Part shown: positions 38,191-46,581 of the stretch, in pieces | Position numbering within the stretch: the stretch's first letter is position 1 | How the letters are laid out: every line of letters starts with the position of its first letter | Source of the DNA: a bacterium endosymbiont of Escarpia laminata | GTDB taxonomy: Bacteria; Pseudomonadota; Gammaproteobacteria; Chromatiales; Chromatiaceae | Reading direction: 5' to 3' | DNA: 64,000 bases | NCBI GenBank assembly: GCA_003660235.1 | Contig: QGON01000054.1 | Span: forward strand, 31,989 to 95,988 | The notes under the pieces: model-generated | Told to the model about the DNA's origin: nothing | The model's input: only the letters and a program-made list of their open reading frames with translations | Database searches by the model: none | Translations under genes and position numbers: made by a program

Positions 38191-41100
38191 TCATTTATAC
38201 CCCGCAAGCACCATCAGCCGCTCGCGAATGTGTCCCGCTATCTCCTCCTCCGCGCCTGCACGAGTAGCGCTGAGCTGCTTCTCGTAGTCGGACCGGAGGG
38301 CGTTGATCTCTGTCTCATGTTCTGCTGCCACACGCGCCTCTGCCGCCTGCTCCACGCGGGCGGTGAAGGGTGTGACTATCCCGGCTAGTTCCTGCAGGGT
38401 GCGCCAGGCGTCGAGTTGTTCCACCACGACTTGGCCCAGCTGCGGATCGACACGGTAAACCTCTGCACTCTCCTCGTTACGGAGTACAGAGATGATCGGG
38501 GTCTTTTTAGCGCGGCTGGCCGCATCCAGGGCGAGCCAGTCTTCCAGGGCGGTGGGCGCTGAATCATCGTCAGCCAGGGGCCGGAAGCGGCTGGCGAAGC
38601 GGTCTTCGGTCAGTGCCCAGTGAGCGAGAGTGATGACCTGCTGATCGTTGCTGTTGTGCAGCAGGGCGCCCCGCGCCGGATTGCCTGCAAGATTCAGGCG
38701 GGAGCCGAACACGCCTTCCCCACGGGGATCGTACTGGAATAGCGGAAAGGCACGGCTGCGCACTGCCAATCTCGCCTGCTCCAGGGTCCGGTCGGTGGCG
38801 AAGCCATGACGCGCCGGGCTGGGTGTGTGGATGCGCAGCAGCGCTGGACCCTGGCAGGCCAGCGCAGCAGAGACGCTCTCCCGCAGATGGGCGGGGTCGG
38901 CAATGCTGGTCTGCGCCACATAAGCATTGCGCTGGGAGAGGGCGAGCAGTCCGAGGTTGCCCTTGGGGTCGCTGAGACGTTGCAGGGGTGCGTCTTCGAG
39001 ACCCCGGTTGTCGAGTCCGAAATCGAGCTCTGTGAGGGTGAGTACCTTGATCGGCAGGCCGGAATTAAGCAGCCATGCGATCTGGCTGAAGTTGCGCCCC
39101 CCGAGGGTCTCTTCGTTACCCACCAGCAGTAGTGGCGGGCAGAGTGCCTTCTCTTCATCAGTGAGATCCTGCCAGCTGAGCAGGTCGGGGTCGATGGCAT
39201 TACGCCCACCCTCCCCCAGTTCGATCTTTGCCTTGCGGACCAGCCGAATCGAGGTGAGAGCCTCCGCTATCTGCCCTTCCAGCAGGCCGGCAGCGAGCTG
39301 GGCGGTTTCGCCGCTGCTGTCCAGCGCAACGGGAACCTGGAAGGGGTTATGCGGAAATGACGCCGCCCAGGTGGCCATAACACCGGGCGCCAGCGCGAGT
39401 CCGTAGCGGGCGCGTCCGAGACCCTGTTGACCCTCTGTCAGTCGCCAGTGCTGCTCTGACAGCTGCTGTGCCAGGGTGATGAGACGGCGCAGACGATCGG
39501 CATCGACACCGCTGTTCTCCAGGCTGCCTTCGGGCTGCCGGGTCAACTCATTGATGTCGATCTGACGGTCGTCGAACTCTGCCAGTCTGCCTGCGAGACG
39601 TTCGAGGTCCTCGGTGGGCAGCGCGTCCACCAGGGTCTCCTTGATGGCATCATTCAGCCGCTGCTTGAGTTGTCCGACTTCTCCGGCAAATCGGTGCAGT
39701 AAAGGCTGCTGACGATATTCGATGGTAGCCAGGGTCAGCCGTACCGCGATCTTCTCGCCGGAACCGGGCTCGGCGCTGTCGCCGCTGGCCAGCGAGAGCA
39801 GGCTATAGCGGGAGAGCAGTTGCGCCGCCATGGGTGTCATATCGGGATGGGTGGCAACCCGCTCGATGGTTGCGGAGGCCGTGTCAGGCGTGACTTCCCA
39901 GGCGGCCCAGATCTGGTGGCTCTGCTGTAACAGCTCCGGCGTCTGTGGGGCGATGCTCAGTGATTGCGGTTGGCAGGCAGCGATACAGAGCCCGCAGGCC
40001 TTGCAGGCGTCGGGATTGATGGCCAGGGTTAGCAGCTCTCCGCCATCTTTCTTCGCCTGTTCACCGGCCTGGAAGAGTGGCTCGGTGACGGCCAGAGGCA
40101 GTGCGCCGTAGAGTTTTTCCAGATCTTTGATACCGCTCTCTGCCGCGCTCCTGCGATCTTCGGCCAGAGGCGCTTTCTCCTGCAGCCAGTCGTATGCCTC
40201 CCGGATCAGATCCGCCGCGCTGCCGCCTTGAATGACGCTCTGCCGACCGAGGGCGCTGATTCGTCCACCAAGTTTGGAGGCCAGGGGGCGCAGGGCGCTG
40301 GCTCCTGCAAGGCCGATACCGGCATTGATCAGCGTGGTGGGTGAGAGCGCGGTGACGCCGATGGCGCCGTCAGGGCATGCGTTCCAGCAATCGCCGCAGG
40401 CGGTGCAGGTCTGTGGGTCGAACACCGGCAGCAGGGTGCGGCTGCCGCTGTGGTCCTTGAAGGTGGCGGAGAGTGGCGGCACCAAACCGGACGCCAGATA
40501 GGGGTCGGGTGTGAGGCTGTCGAGGTCGCCGTCCCGAAAGAGTATGCCTGTCTGGTCCCAGAAACGGGGCAGACTGTCGTAACTGTCGTTGTTGCCTGCC
40601 AGATGACGGACGGCCATAGGTGTCGGCCTGGGAGGGGCCGCTGCTTCCTGGGTGCCGGCTGCCGCGCTGAGGTCGGTGGCAGTGGTCTGTTCCAGGCCCG
40701 TTTTGAAGGCCTCGGTCAGAATTCCCGGTTGAAGTTGCTGTTCACGCGTGCTGATGAGCTTGCGGGGCTGCAGGGGCAATTTTTCTTCGGCAATCAGAAC
40801 GCTGCAGAGTGCACCGAGGCAGGTCTCACGGCGGGTTGATTCATCCATTCCGCTGGTGGAGGGCATGCGATAGCACTTGAGTCCCCGGCTCTGGATAGCC
40901 TGGCGCAGTGCGGGCGAAAGTGGCGCTTCGGCTCCCTCTGCATCTGCTGCCATCAACAGGCAGCCGCCCCGGGGGAGTTGGGTTGCAGGGAGCAGTTGCG
41001 GATGGTTCAACGGGCCGTCGAGCAGGATCAGATCCAGGGGCATTTCACTACCGCAGTCTCGCAAACCCTCGGGGGCCATTACCACCCGGTCGGTCAGCCA

Positions 41101-42708
41101 ATCACCCCAGGCGTTCCAGCTTTCGCCGCAGCGGATGCGTGCCTCACCTTCCACCAGCTGGTAGATAAAGCTTGCGGTTTCGGCGGCAAGTCCTCGATCC
41201 CCTTCCCCGCTGAGACGTTGTACTGCGAAACTCAGGGATGCGTCTGGACGCAGGTCCCGCGCGGGGGTTTTGGCGCAGATGCCGAGATCGTTGATCTCAG
41301 GGTAGTCGCGGCGCAGTGCGTCGAGCAGTACCTGTCGTTTGGGATGCTTTTCATTGGCACGGGTGAAGTCGATGCCCAGATAGCGCCCTTTTGGTTCAGT
41401 CTGGTCGATGAGGGTGACGATGTCGGCGCTGTTCAGCGCCATACCGCCCAGGCCGTAGATGACCGGGCGCAGGCGTGGCTGTTCACTCTCCCGCAGTGTC
41501 GGCAGAGCGGGATGTGTCTCTTCCCCGAAGCGGCCGTTTTCCAGCGCCTGGCCCAACGCCATGCGCAGTTCCCGCAGCAGGGGTGGGTCTCCCGCCAACG
41601 GTGTTTCTGTACGCTCAAGAACGGTGACGGAGGTTTTACCCTTCAACAGATTCAGCAGTTCTGCGGAGGGGAAGGGGCGCAAGGCGTGGATACCGACGAT
41701 GCCAATCCGTTGCTTGTCGTGCTTCTTCAGGTGAGCGGAGAGTGCGAGCAGGGTCTCTATGGCCGCGCCCTGAACAAGAATCAGCTGTTTGGCTTTTTCT
41801 GTGTTCAGTGTGGTGATGAGCTGCTGGCTGCGGCCAGTCTGCTCTGCAAAGGTATCGCAGGCGTTCTGCAGGGTGGCACTGATATGGCCGTCGAAGAACG
41901 GTGTGCGGGCGGCACGGCTCAGACCGTGGCTGCGCCGGTCCATGAGGGGTTCCTGCAGTACCGGCCGATCAAGATTGTGCCGCCGTGGCAGACGGCGCCG
42001 GGTCTCGCCATACAGCAGTTTTTCAGCGGCGCTGGTGCATTCAATCTGCTCATCGGCCCTGCCGAGGTAGCGCTGGATCAGGCCAGGTGAAAGCAGATGG
42101 ACGTTTTGTATCGCAGCGGCGGTTTCGTCCTGATCGATAATCACCAGTCCGGGGGTCAGGGTCTCTTCAGCGACGCGCCGGGCAATCAGGGTGAAGTCGA
42201 CCGCTTGCTGGACGTTACTGGCGAACAGCACAAAAAAACCGGCATCGCAGATCTGGTGCAGGGCTTGGTGACAGGTGCCGGCACTGCCCCCCAGTGCCCC
42301 GTTGTTGGCATGCAGCACCAGCGGCAGTTGCTTGGCAGCGGCGCTGTTGAGCAGGTCCAGTGCGGCGGTCAGATCCGGCGTGGAGAGGAAAGCGGTGGCG
42401 CGCCGTCCGGCCATTGCGAGGCCGCTGGCGGCCGCGATGGCGCCTCGGGGACTCTCCGCCGGATGAGTGCCAAGCAGTTCGCCGAAGACGTTGTGCTGTT
42501 GACGGGTCTGCTCAGACTGCCACGCAAGGTCTGCACCACCGGCCGGAAAGGCGCTGGCGAGTGCAGCGTTCCCGGCGATACAGGCCTCGGTTACAGCGAC
42601 GGCGCTGTTGCCGTCAAGCAGGGTATGGATTCCTGTGTCCTTTGGTCCAAGTCCAGCCGGTGTGCCGAAGAGTCGGCGATAGAGGCGGATTGCGATATTA
42701 GCGGACAT
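38191..42708 (-). CDS. Giant PFOR-like protein with two ferredoxin clusters and no recognisable TPP site
   Basis: This protein of about 1505 residues has the domain order of a single-chain pyruvate:ferredoxin oxidoreductase. A PFOR N-terminal-like domain (about 30-250) is followed by a domain II-like part (310-410), a gamma-like domain (YGLGGMALNSADIV, near 420), and two [4Fe-4S] motifs (CTACGDCWNACP near 768, CKACGLCIAACQ near 905). A C-terminal domain (1190-1430) matches the PFOR TPP domain in order. The GDGDAYDIG-type motif reads VGNEETLGGRN and the TPP-binding Asn loop is lost, so catalysis is unlikely. A coiled coil (1440-1500) ends the protein. The start is the ATG at 42708 with GAGG upstream; it follows rnfB by 8 bp. 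Confidence 0.85.
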   Translation of the reverse strand: MSANIAIRLYRRLFGTPAGLGPKDTGIHTLLDGNSAVAVTEACIAGNAALASAFPAGGADLAWQSEQTRQQHNVFGELLGTHPAESPRGAIAAASGLAMAGRRATAFLSTPDLTAALDLLNSAAAKQLPLVLHANNGALGGSAGTCHQALHQICDAGFFVLFASNVQQAVDFTLIARRVAEETLTPGLVIIDQDETAAAIQNVHLLSPGLIQRYLGRADEQIECTSAAEKLLYGETRRRLPRRHNLDRPVLQEPLMDRRSHGLSRAARTPFFDGHISATLQNACDTFAEQTGRSQQLITTLNTEKAKQLILVQGAAIETLLALSAHLKKHDKQRIGIVGIHALRPFPSAELLNLLKGKTSVTVLERTETPLAGDPPLLRELRMALGQALENGRFGEETHPALPTLRESEQPRLRPVIYGLGGMALNSADIVTLIDQTEPKGRYLGIDFTRANEKHPKRQVLLDALRRDYPEINDLGICAKTPARDLRPDASLSFAVQRLSGEGDRGLAAETASFIYQLVEGEARIRCGESWNAWGDWLTDRVVMAPEGLRDCGSEMPLDLILLDGPLNHPQLLPATQLPRGGCLLMAADAEGAEAPLSPALRQAIQSRGLKCYRMPSTSGMDESTRRETCLGALCSVLIAEEKLPLQPRKLISTREQQLQPGILTEAFKTGLEQTTATDLSAAAGTQEAAAPPRPTPMAVRHLAGNNDSYDSLPRFWDQTGILFRDGDLDSLTPDPYLASGLVPPLSATFKDHSGSRTLLPVFDPQTCTACGDCWNACPDGAIGVTALSPTTLINAGIGLAGASALRPLASKLGGRISALGRQSVIQGGSAADLIREAYDWLQEKAPLAEDRRSAAESGIKDLEKLYGALPLAVTEPLFQAGEQAKKDGGELLTLAINPDACKACGLCIAACQPQSLSIAPQTPELLQQSHQIWAAWEVTPDTASATIERVATHPDMTPMAAQLLSRYSLLSLASGDSAEPGSGEKIAVRLTLATIEYRQQPLLHRFAGEVGQLKQRLNDAIKETLVDALPTEDLERLAGRLAEFDDRQIDINELTRQPEGSLENSGVDADRLRRLITLAQQLSEQHWRLTEGQQGLGRARYGLALAPGVMATWAASFPHNPFQVPVALDSSGETAQLAAGLLEGQIAEALTSIRLVRKAKIELGEGGRNAIDPDLLSWQDLTDEEKALCPPLLLVGNEETLGGRNFSQIAWLLNSGLPIKVLTLTELDFGLDNRGLEDAPLQRLSDPKGNLGLLALSQRNAYVAQTSIADPAHLRESVSAALACQGPALLRIHTPSPARHGFATDRTLEQARLAVRSRAFPLFQYDPRGEGVFGSRLNLAGNPARGALLHNSNDQQVITLAHWALTEDRFASRFRPLADDDSAPTALEDWLALDAASRAKKTPIISVLRNEESAEVYRVDPQLGQVVVEQLDAWRTLQELAGIVTPFTARVEQAAEARVAAEHETEINALRSDYEKQLSATRAGAEEEIAGHIRERLMVLAGYK

Positions 42709-42716
42709 AGGAGGCC

Positions 42717-43592
42717 TCAATGGAGCTGGGCATAGCGTTTTTCACTCTCAGCTTGCTCAGACGGCTGGCGGGTAAACTGTCCCTCCTCCAGCCATTGGAT
42801 AGCGTTGGTGGGGCAGCGTTTGATGGCGATCTCGGTCATGGGGGCGCCGGAGTCGGGATCGATGGCCGGCAGGTTGTTACGCATCTCGATCAGGCCTGGG
42901 GATGCATCAGCCGCACATTTACCGCAGGCATCACAACCCACGGAGCAGAGTACGGTTACCGCCTCGCCCTCCAACGGGTTATTGCACTGGACGTAGAGTT
43001 TCTGGCTCAAAGGCATGATCTCGAAGAGATCCTTGGGGCAGGCCTCGACGCAATCTTCGCAGGCGGTGCACTTGTCGACATCGACGGTGGGCAGGCCGTT
43101 GGCGTTCATGTGGATGGCATCGAAATCACAGGAGACCTCGCAGTCAGCCAATCCGAGACAGCCCCAGGAGCAGCCTTTACCGCCCCCCGAGACTGTGGCG
43201 GCGGCGCGGCAGCTTTCGAAGCCGTCATATTCGGCGATTTGAAAGGCCTGTGACTTCCCGCCGGCGCATTTAAGCCGGGCGACCTGCTTGTCGGCCTGAC
43301 CGGCATCGACCCCAAGAAAATCGGCAATGGCATCGATGGTGTTCTCATCGGCCACGGTGCAGCCGCTCGGCTGCACACTGCCATCCACCAGGGCCTCGGC
43401 AAAAGGCAGGCAGCCCGGTTCGCCGCAGGCGCCGCAGTTGGTGCCGGGCAGCAGATCTTCCGTGGTGGCGATGCGGGGATCCTCCTCCACCTTGAGAAAC
43501 TTGTAAGCGACCGCCAGCACCACGCCGAAAAACAGGGCGATGCCGGTCATGATGGCTGGGGCGATGAGGAAGTTGGATAAGGTGTCAGACAC
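42717..43592 (-). CDS. rnfB: RnfB-like ferredoxin-binding subunit, located in the kor operon
   Basis: This protein of about 291 residues has one N-terminal membrane helix (MTGIALFFGVVLAVAYKF), the RnfB 4Fe-4S motif TNCGACGEPGCLPFAEALV with a distal Cys, a CSWGCLGLADCEVSCDF segment and ferredoxin motifs CTACEDCVEACP and CDACGKCAADA. This is the subunit missing from the rnf operon at 22-27 kb. The start is uncertain: GTG at 43592 or ATG at 43550. The longer frame to 43703 only translates a heptamer array into PFTFHLS repeats and is rejected. Confidence 0.88.
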   Translation of the reverse strand: MSDTLSNFLIAPAIMTGIALFFGVVLAVAYKFLKVEEDPRIATTEDLLPGTNCGACGEPGCLPFAEALVDGSVQPSGCTVADENTIDAIADFLGVDAGQADKQVARLKCAGGKSQAFQIAEYDGFESCRAAATVSGGGKGCSWGCLGLADCEVSCDFDAIHMNANGLPTVDVDKCTACEDCVEACPKDLFEIMPLSQKLYVQCNNPLEGEAVTVLCSVGCDACGKCAADASPGLIEMRNNLPAIDPDSGAPMTEIAIKRCPTNAIQWLEEGQFTRQPSEQAESEKRYAQLH

Positions 43593-43602
43593 GGAGAAGG
43601 CC

Positions 43603-43670
43603 AAAGGTAAAAGGTAAAAGGTGAAAGGTGAAAGGTGAAAGGTGAAAGGTGAAAGGTGAAAGGTGAAAGG
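43603..43670. repeat. Heptamer array (AAAGGTA x2, AAAGGTG x7)
   Basis: Nine consecutive heptamers plus a partial unit lie directly against the stop codon of the four-helix-bundle gene and just upstream of rnfB. This is the longest and most regular array in the window. It faces an inverted array at 44065-44095. Confidence 0.92.
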
Positions 43671-43671
43671 A

Positions 43672-44049
43672 TTATGGAGCGATCTGAGGGGATTTTGGGA
43701 CAAACTTCCGCCTGGCTTTTATCAAACCGGCCAGCATGGATGAGATTGCTTTTGACTCTGTTAACCACTTTTTACCTGTTTTCCGATCGAAATAGCCGAT
43801 TTCCAAGCCAATGTAGATTTGAGTTCGTAGTTCTCCGCAAGAGCCTTTCGCATAGGAAAGAAACTGTACGCACTCTTTCAACGACTCTCTTTCGTACCCT
43901 TCAGCAATATTACTTGGGACAGATAGGCTAGAACGGGTGATTTGATCCCTAAAGCCAAAGTCCCGGCACGTACGCGTTTCTTTGTACAACTCAGCACTTA
44001 ATCGTGCGGCACGCTTCCAAACGTCTAGATCCTCAAACCTGTCAGCCAT
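43672..44049 (-). CDS. Four-helix bundle protein (S23/23S rRNA intervening-sequence family)
   Basis: This 125-residue helical protein shows the family pattern FEDLDVWKRAARLSAELY, then FGFRDQITRSSLSVPSNIAE and GYERESLKECVQFLSYAKGS. Such proteins were first found encoded in 23S rRNA intervening sequences and are widespread as lone genes; a relative (Avd) acts in diversity-generating retroelements. Function is unknown. It interrupts an otherwise metabolic operon, is less GC-rich than its neighbours, and is bounded by inverted heptamer arrays, which suggests a mobile cassette. Confidence 0.9.
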   Translation of the reverse strand: MADRFEDLDVWKRAARLSAELYKETRTCRDFGFRDQITRSSLSVPSNIAEGYERESLKECVQFLSYAKGSCGELRTQIYIGLEIGYFDRKTGKKWLTESKAISSMLAGLIKARRKFVPKSPQIAP

Positions 44050-44064
44050 TCCCTTGGCCTCGCT

Positions 44065-44095
44065 CCTTTCACCTTTAACCTTTAGCCTTTCACCT
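44065..44095. repeat. Heptamer array upstream of the four-helix-bundle gene
   Basis: On the minus strand, GGTGAAA, GGCTAAA, GGTTAAA and GGTGAAA units run from the stop of the 819-aa gene toward the four-helix-bundle ATG. The orientation is opposite to the array at 43603-43670, so the gene is bracketed by inverted repeats. Confidence 0.8.
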
Positions 44096-46554
44096 CAATT
44101 ATATTTCGCCGCCCTTTCAATCAACTCACCCAGCCCCGCTTCGGAGTCGTTGAGGGGTTTCCCCGGATGAATACAATCGGATGGGCAGATCTCCGCCGCT
44201 TCCACCATTTGGGCATAGGTGCCGGCGCTGGCGTCAGCGATGTAGGCCTGGTTCTCGTCGTTGTAGACGAATACCTGGGGATTGATCGCCAGACAGTCGT
44301 TGCAGGTGGTGCAGAGATCGCTGTCGATCCAGGGCTCTTCGCTGCCGAGATCTTCCTCTTCTTCGACAGGCGCCGCAGGCTCTTCCGCTGTGGTTTCTGC
44401 CGGTGTCGTGGTTGCGTCAGCCGTTGATGCGGCTGGCATTCGTGGTGCGCCACTGGTGAAGTCCATGCCCAACAGCACTTCGGTGAGGCGGGACATGACC
44501 TCACCGGCAGCTTCGCTGCGTGCCTCGCCCAGCTTCTGCTCCTGTTCTGCGGTCAGGGCCTCAATCCTTGCCTCGGCAGCGCTGTTGATCTCTTCTCGGG
44601 CCTCGGCAATGCCTATCTCAAGGTAACGGCTGCGCACGCCCGCCATCTCCTGCAGGGCGTGCCAGAAATTGAGACGGTCACGGCAGGCCTGGATCAGGGT
44701 GCGGCTCACTGCCAATTGGCGCAGCTCGCCCTTGCTGTTGAGGGCCAGGATGTAGGGAATGTGCTGGGCCGACTCCTCTTCCTGCATGGCCAGATAGTCG
44801 GCGACGGGCAGCAGAGAGTCGGTCTCACAGATTAGGGGCACTGGGGTGAAGTGCCCGTGCAGGCGGGGGATCAGCAGTGCATAGTCGGCAAAGGTGAAGG
44901 CCTGTTCGATGGTCATGGCCTCGCCGTTTTCATCCCGGTAGCTGAATTCGTGAACCGCCCAATCCCTCTCCGGTTGTGGGTTGCCGCTGAAGTCGACCCG
45001 GTCCGCAAAGCTGTCGCCGGCGGAGGGATTGATCTGGAAGAAGGGGTGAACCCGCCCTTCGAGTGCGGCACCGGCCACCAGCCAGCCATTGAGTCCCACA
45101 TCCTGTCCGGTGGGGCGCAGGCCGACGTTGATTACATGCAGCCCGGTGCGGGTCGCGTCGAGTGCGGTGGAGAACTGATCCAGGAGGTGCTCGTGTCTTG
45201 CCGCCGAGGTCTGGGAGACGAAAGCCTGGCGGTGGCTGATGCCGAGGTAACCCAGTTCGGTGCGGAAGTGGGCGAAGGGGTCTTTGTCGGAGTCCCTGCC
45301 GGGATTGGCGTGTCCCAGAACCCGTACCAGGATCTGCACGGGACGACCGGAATTGAGCAGACGGGAGAAGTCGGGCATCGCTTCACCGGCTACGCGCAGG
45401 GCGCTCTCCAGGGCAATGACCGCTGGTACCAGCAGCAGCTCATCATGGGAGAAGGCTTCCCAGTTGAAGGTCTCAAACCAGGGGTCATGGATCGATTCGT
45501 CATAGAGATCGTCGATCTCCAATTTGGCAATACGCGCTGCGGCAAAGATTTTGGCAAGGCGTGCAGCCTGTTCGTCGAAGATCTCTTTGGCGCGAATACA
45601 GGGATTGTCGGAGACGACGCTCTCGAAGCCGGGGATGTCGCCCAGCAGTGTCTCGTCCAGTCCGTCGGTGTGGACAAAGCGTACCAGAATAGATTCCCGA
45701 TGATAGGACTCCAGCGTCTTCAGCGCCTCTTCCACCCGCTCACGGCGAACCGTCGTCATGCCGATGGAGCCGTGGGAGTGATCCATCACATCCGCGAGCG
45801 CGTTGGCATCGAACATGTGGGAGGAGTGCCCCACTGCCTCTTCCAGTGCGGCCGGCGCCTTGGCCTCCGCAGATTTTCCCTTTTCAACCGCCAGCAACAG
45901 CTTGAGCCCGCGGATATACTTCTCGATCTCCCGTTGGAAATGCGCATGACGGGGGATCACCTGACTGCGGATGACGTGGATCATCAGATGCAGTGCCGGG
46001 TGTTGTCCGTAGGCCAGGAACTTACCACTCTCGGGGATCGACTCCAGCAGGCTGTGCAGATCACTTTGCAGTTTTTCTGTACTGACGCGGTCGAGCCCCA
46101 ACTGTTCCACCATTTTGGTGGAGAGTTCACTGAGCAGCGGCTTGGCGGGTACGGGTGCCTGGCTCTCCTGCAGGGCAAGCCGCAGAGCCTGCTCCAGACG
46201 CGGCAGGTTGTCTTTCAGGATGCGGGCGCTGCCCTCCCCCGGTGCGACGGCTTCGGTGGCTTCCGTCAGAAAGGTGCTCAGAGGTTTGGCCAGCTCGGCG
46301 CCCCGGCGCTCTTCGTCGCCGCCCTCGGCGGGATAGAGAAACAGCGGGTAGTCGTAACGCAGCCGGGAGGCGTCCCGATAGGGGGCCATCAGTGCGGGCA
46401 GAAAGTCGTCACCAAGAGGCTCCAGTTGACCCCTGACGCTGGGATTTCCAAGGTGGAAATGGCGCAGGGTGTGCAAAATCGTCTTGGTGGCCTCCGCATC
46501 CTTGATGGCGGAGGGCATGGCCGGCGTGGCTTCGCCTGTCTGTACTGCTGTCAT
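44095..46554 (-). CDS. PFOR-like protein with C-terminal ferredoxin domain, paralogue of the giant subunit
   Basis: This 819-residue protein has an N-terminal part I do not recognise (1-260). Residues of about 310-700 follow the giant neighbour's C-terminal part: RLLNSGRPVQILVRV matches its WLLNSGLPIKVLTLT, GISHRQAFVSQTS matches ALSQRNAYVAQTS, and FWHALQEMAGV matches AWRTLQELAGI. A coiled coil and an acidic Ala/Glu/Thr linker follow, then a ferredoxin domain (CTTCNDC near 745, CPSDCIHPGKP near 783). No GDG TPP motif is visible, so it is probably an electron-transfer or scaffold subunit of the KorAB complex next door. Confidence 0.85.
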   Translation of the reverse strand: MTAVQTGEATPAMPSAIKDAEATKTILHTLRHFHLGNPSVRGQLEPLGDDFLPALMAPYRDASRLRYDYPLFLYPAEGGDEERRGAELAKPLSTFLTEATEAVAPGEGSARILKDNLPRLEQALRLALQESQAPVPAKPLLSELSTKMVEQLGLDRVSTEKLQSDLHSLLESIPESGKFLAYGQHPALHLMIHVIRSQVIPRHAHFQREIEKYIRGLKLLLAVEKGKSAEAKAPAALEEAVGHSSHMFDANALADVMDHSHGSIGMTTVRRERVEEALKTLESYHRESILVRFVHTDGLDETLLGDIPGFESVVSDNPCIRAKEIFDEQAARLAKIFAAARIAKLEIDDLYDESIHDPWFETFNWEAFSHDELLLVPAVIALESALRVAGEAMPDFSRLLNSGRPVQILVRVLGHANPGRDSDKDPFAHFRTELGYLGISHRQAFVSQTSAARHEHLLDQFSTALDATRTGLHVINVGLRPTGQDVGLNGWLVAGAALEGRVHPFFQINPSAGDSFADRVDFSGNPQPERDWAVHEFSYRDENGEAMTIEQAFTFADYALLIPRLHGHFTPVPLICETDSLLPVADYLAMQEEESAQHIPYILALNSKGELRQLAVSRTLIQACRDRLNFWHALQEMAGVRSRYLEIGIAEAREEINSAAEARIEALTAEQEQKLGEARSEAAGEVMSRLTEVLLGMDFTSGAPRMPAASTADATTTPAETTAEEPAAPVEEEEDLGSEEPWIDSDLCTTCNDCLAINPQVFVYNDENQAYIADASAGTYAQMVEAAEICPSDCIHPGKPLNDSEAGLGELIERAAKYN

Positions 46555-46581
46555 CGTAGGAATTTCCCGGCTTTGTCTGAC

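Noticed and set aside
43603..43670. Heptamer array as a CRISPR array
   Set aside because: Units are 7 bp and contiguous, with no spacers and no cas genes.
42717..43703. The 37-residue N-terminal extension of RnfB
   Set aside because: It translates the heptamer array into a repeating peptide, has no ribosome binding site and does not match RnfB proteins.
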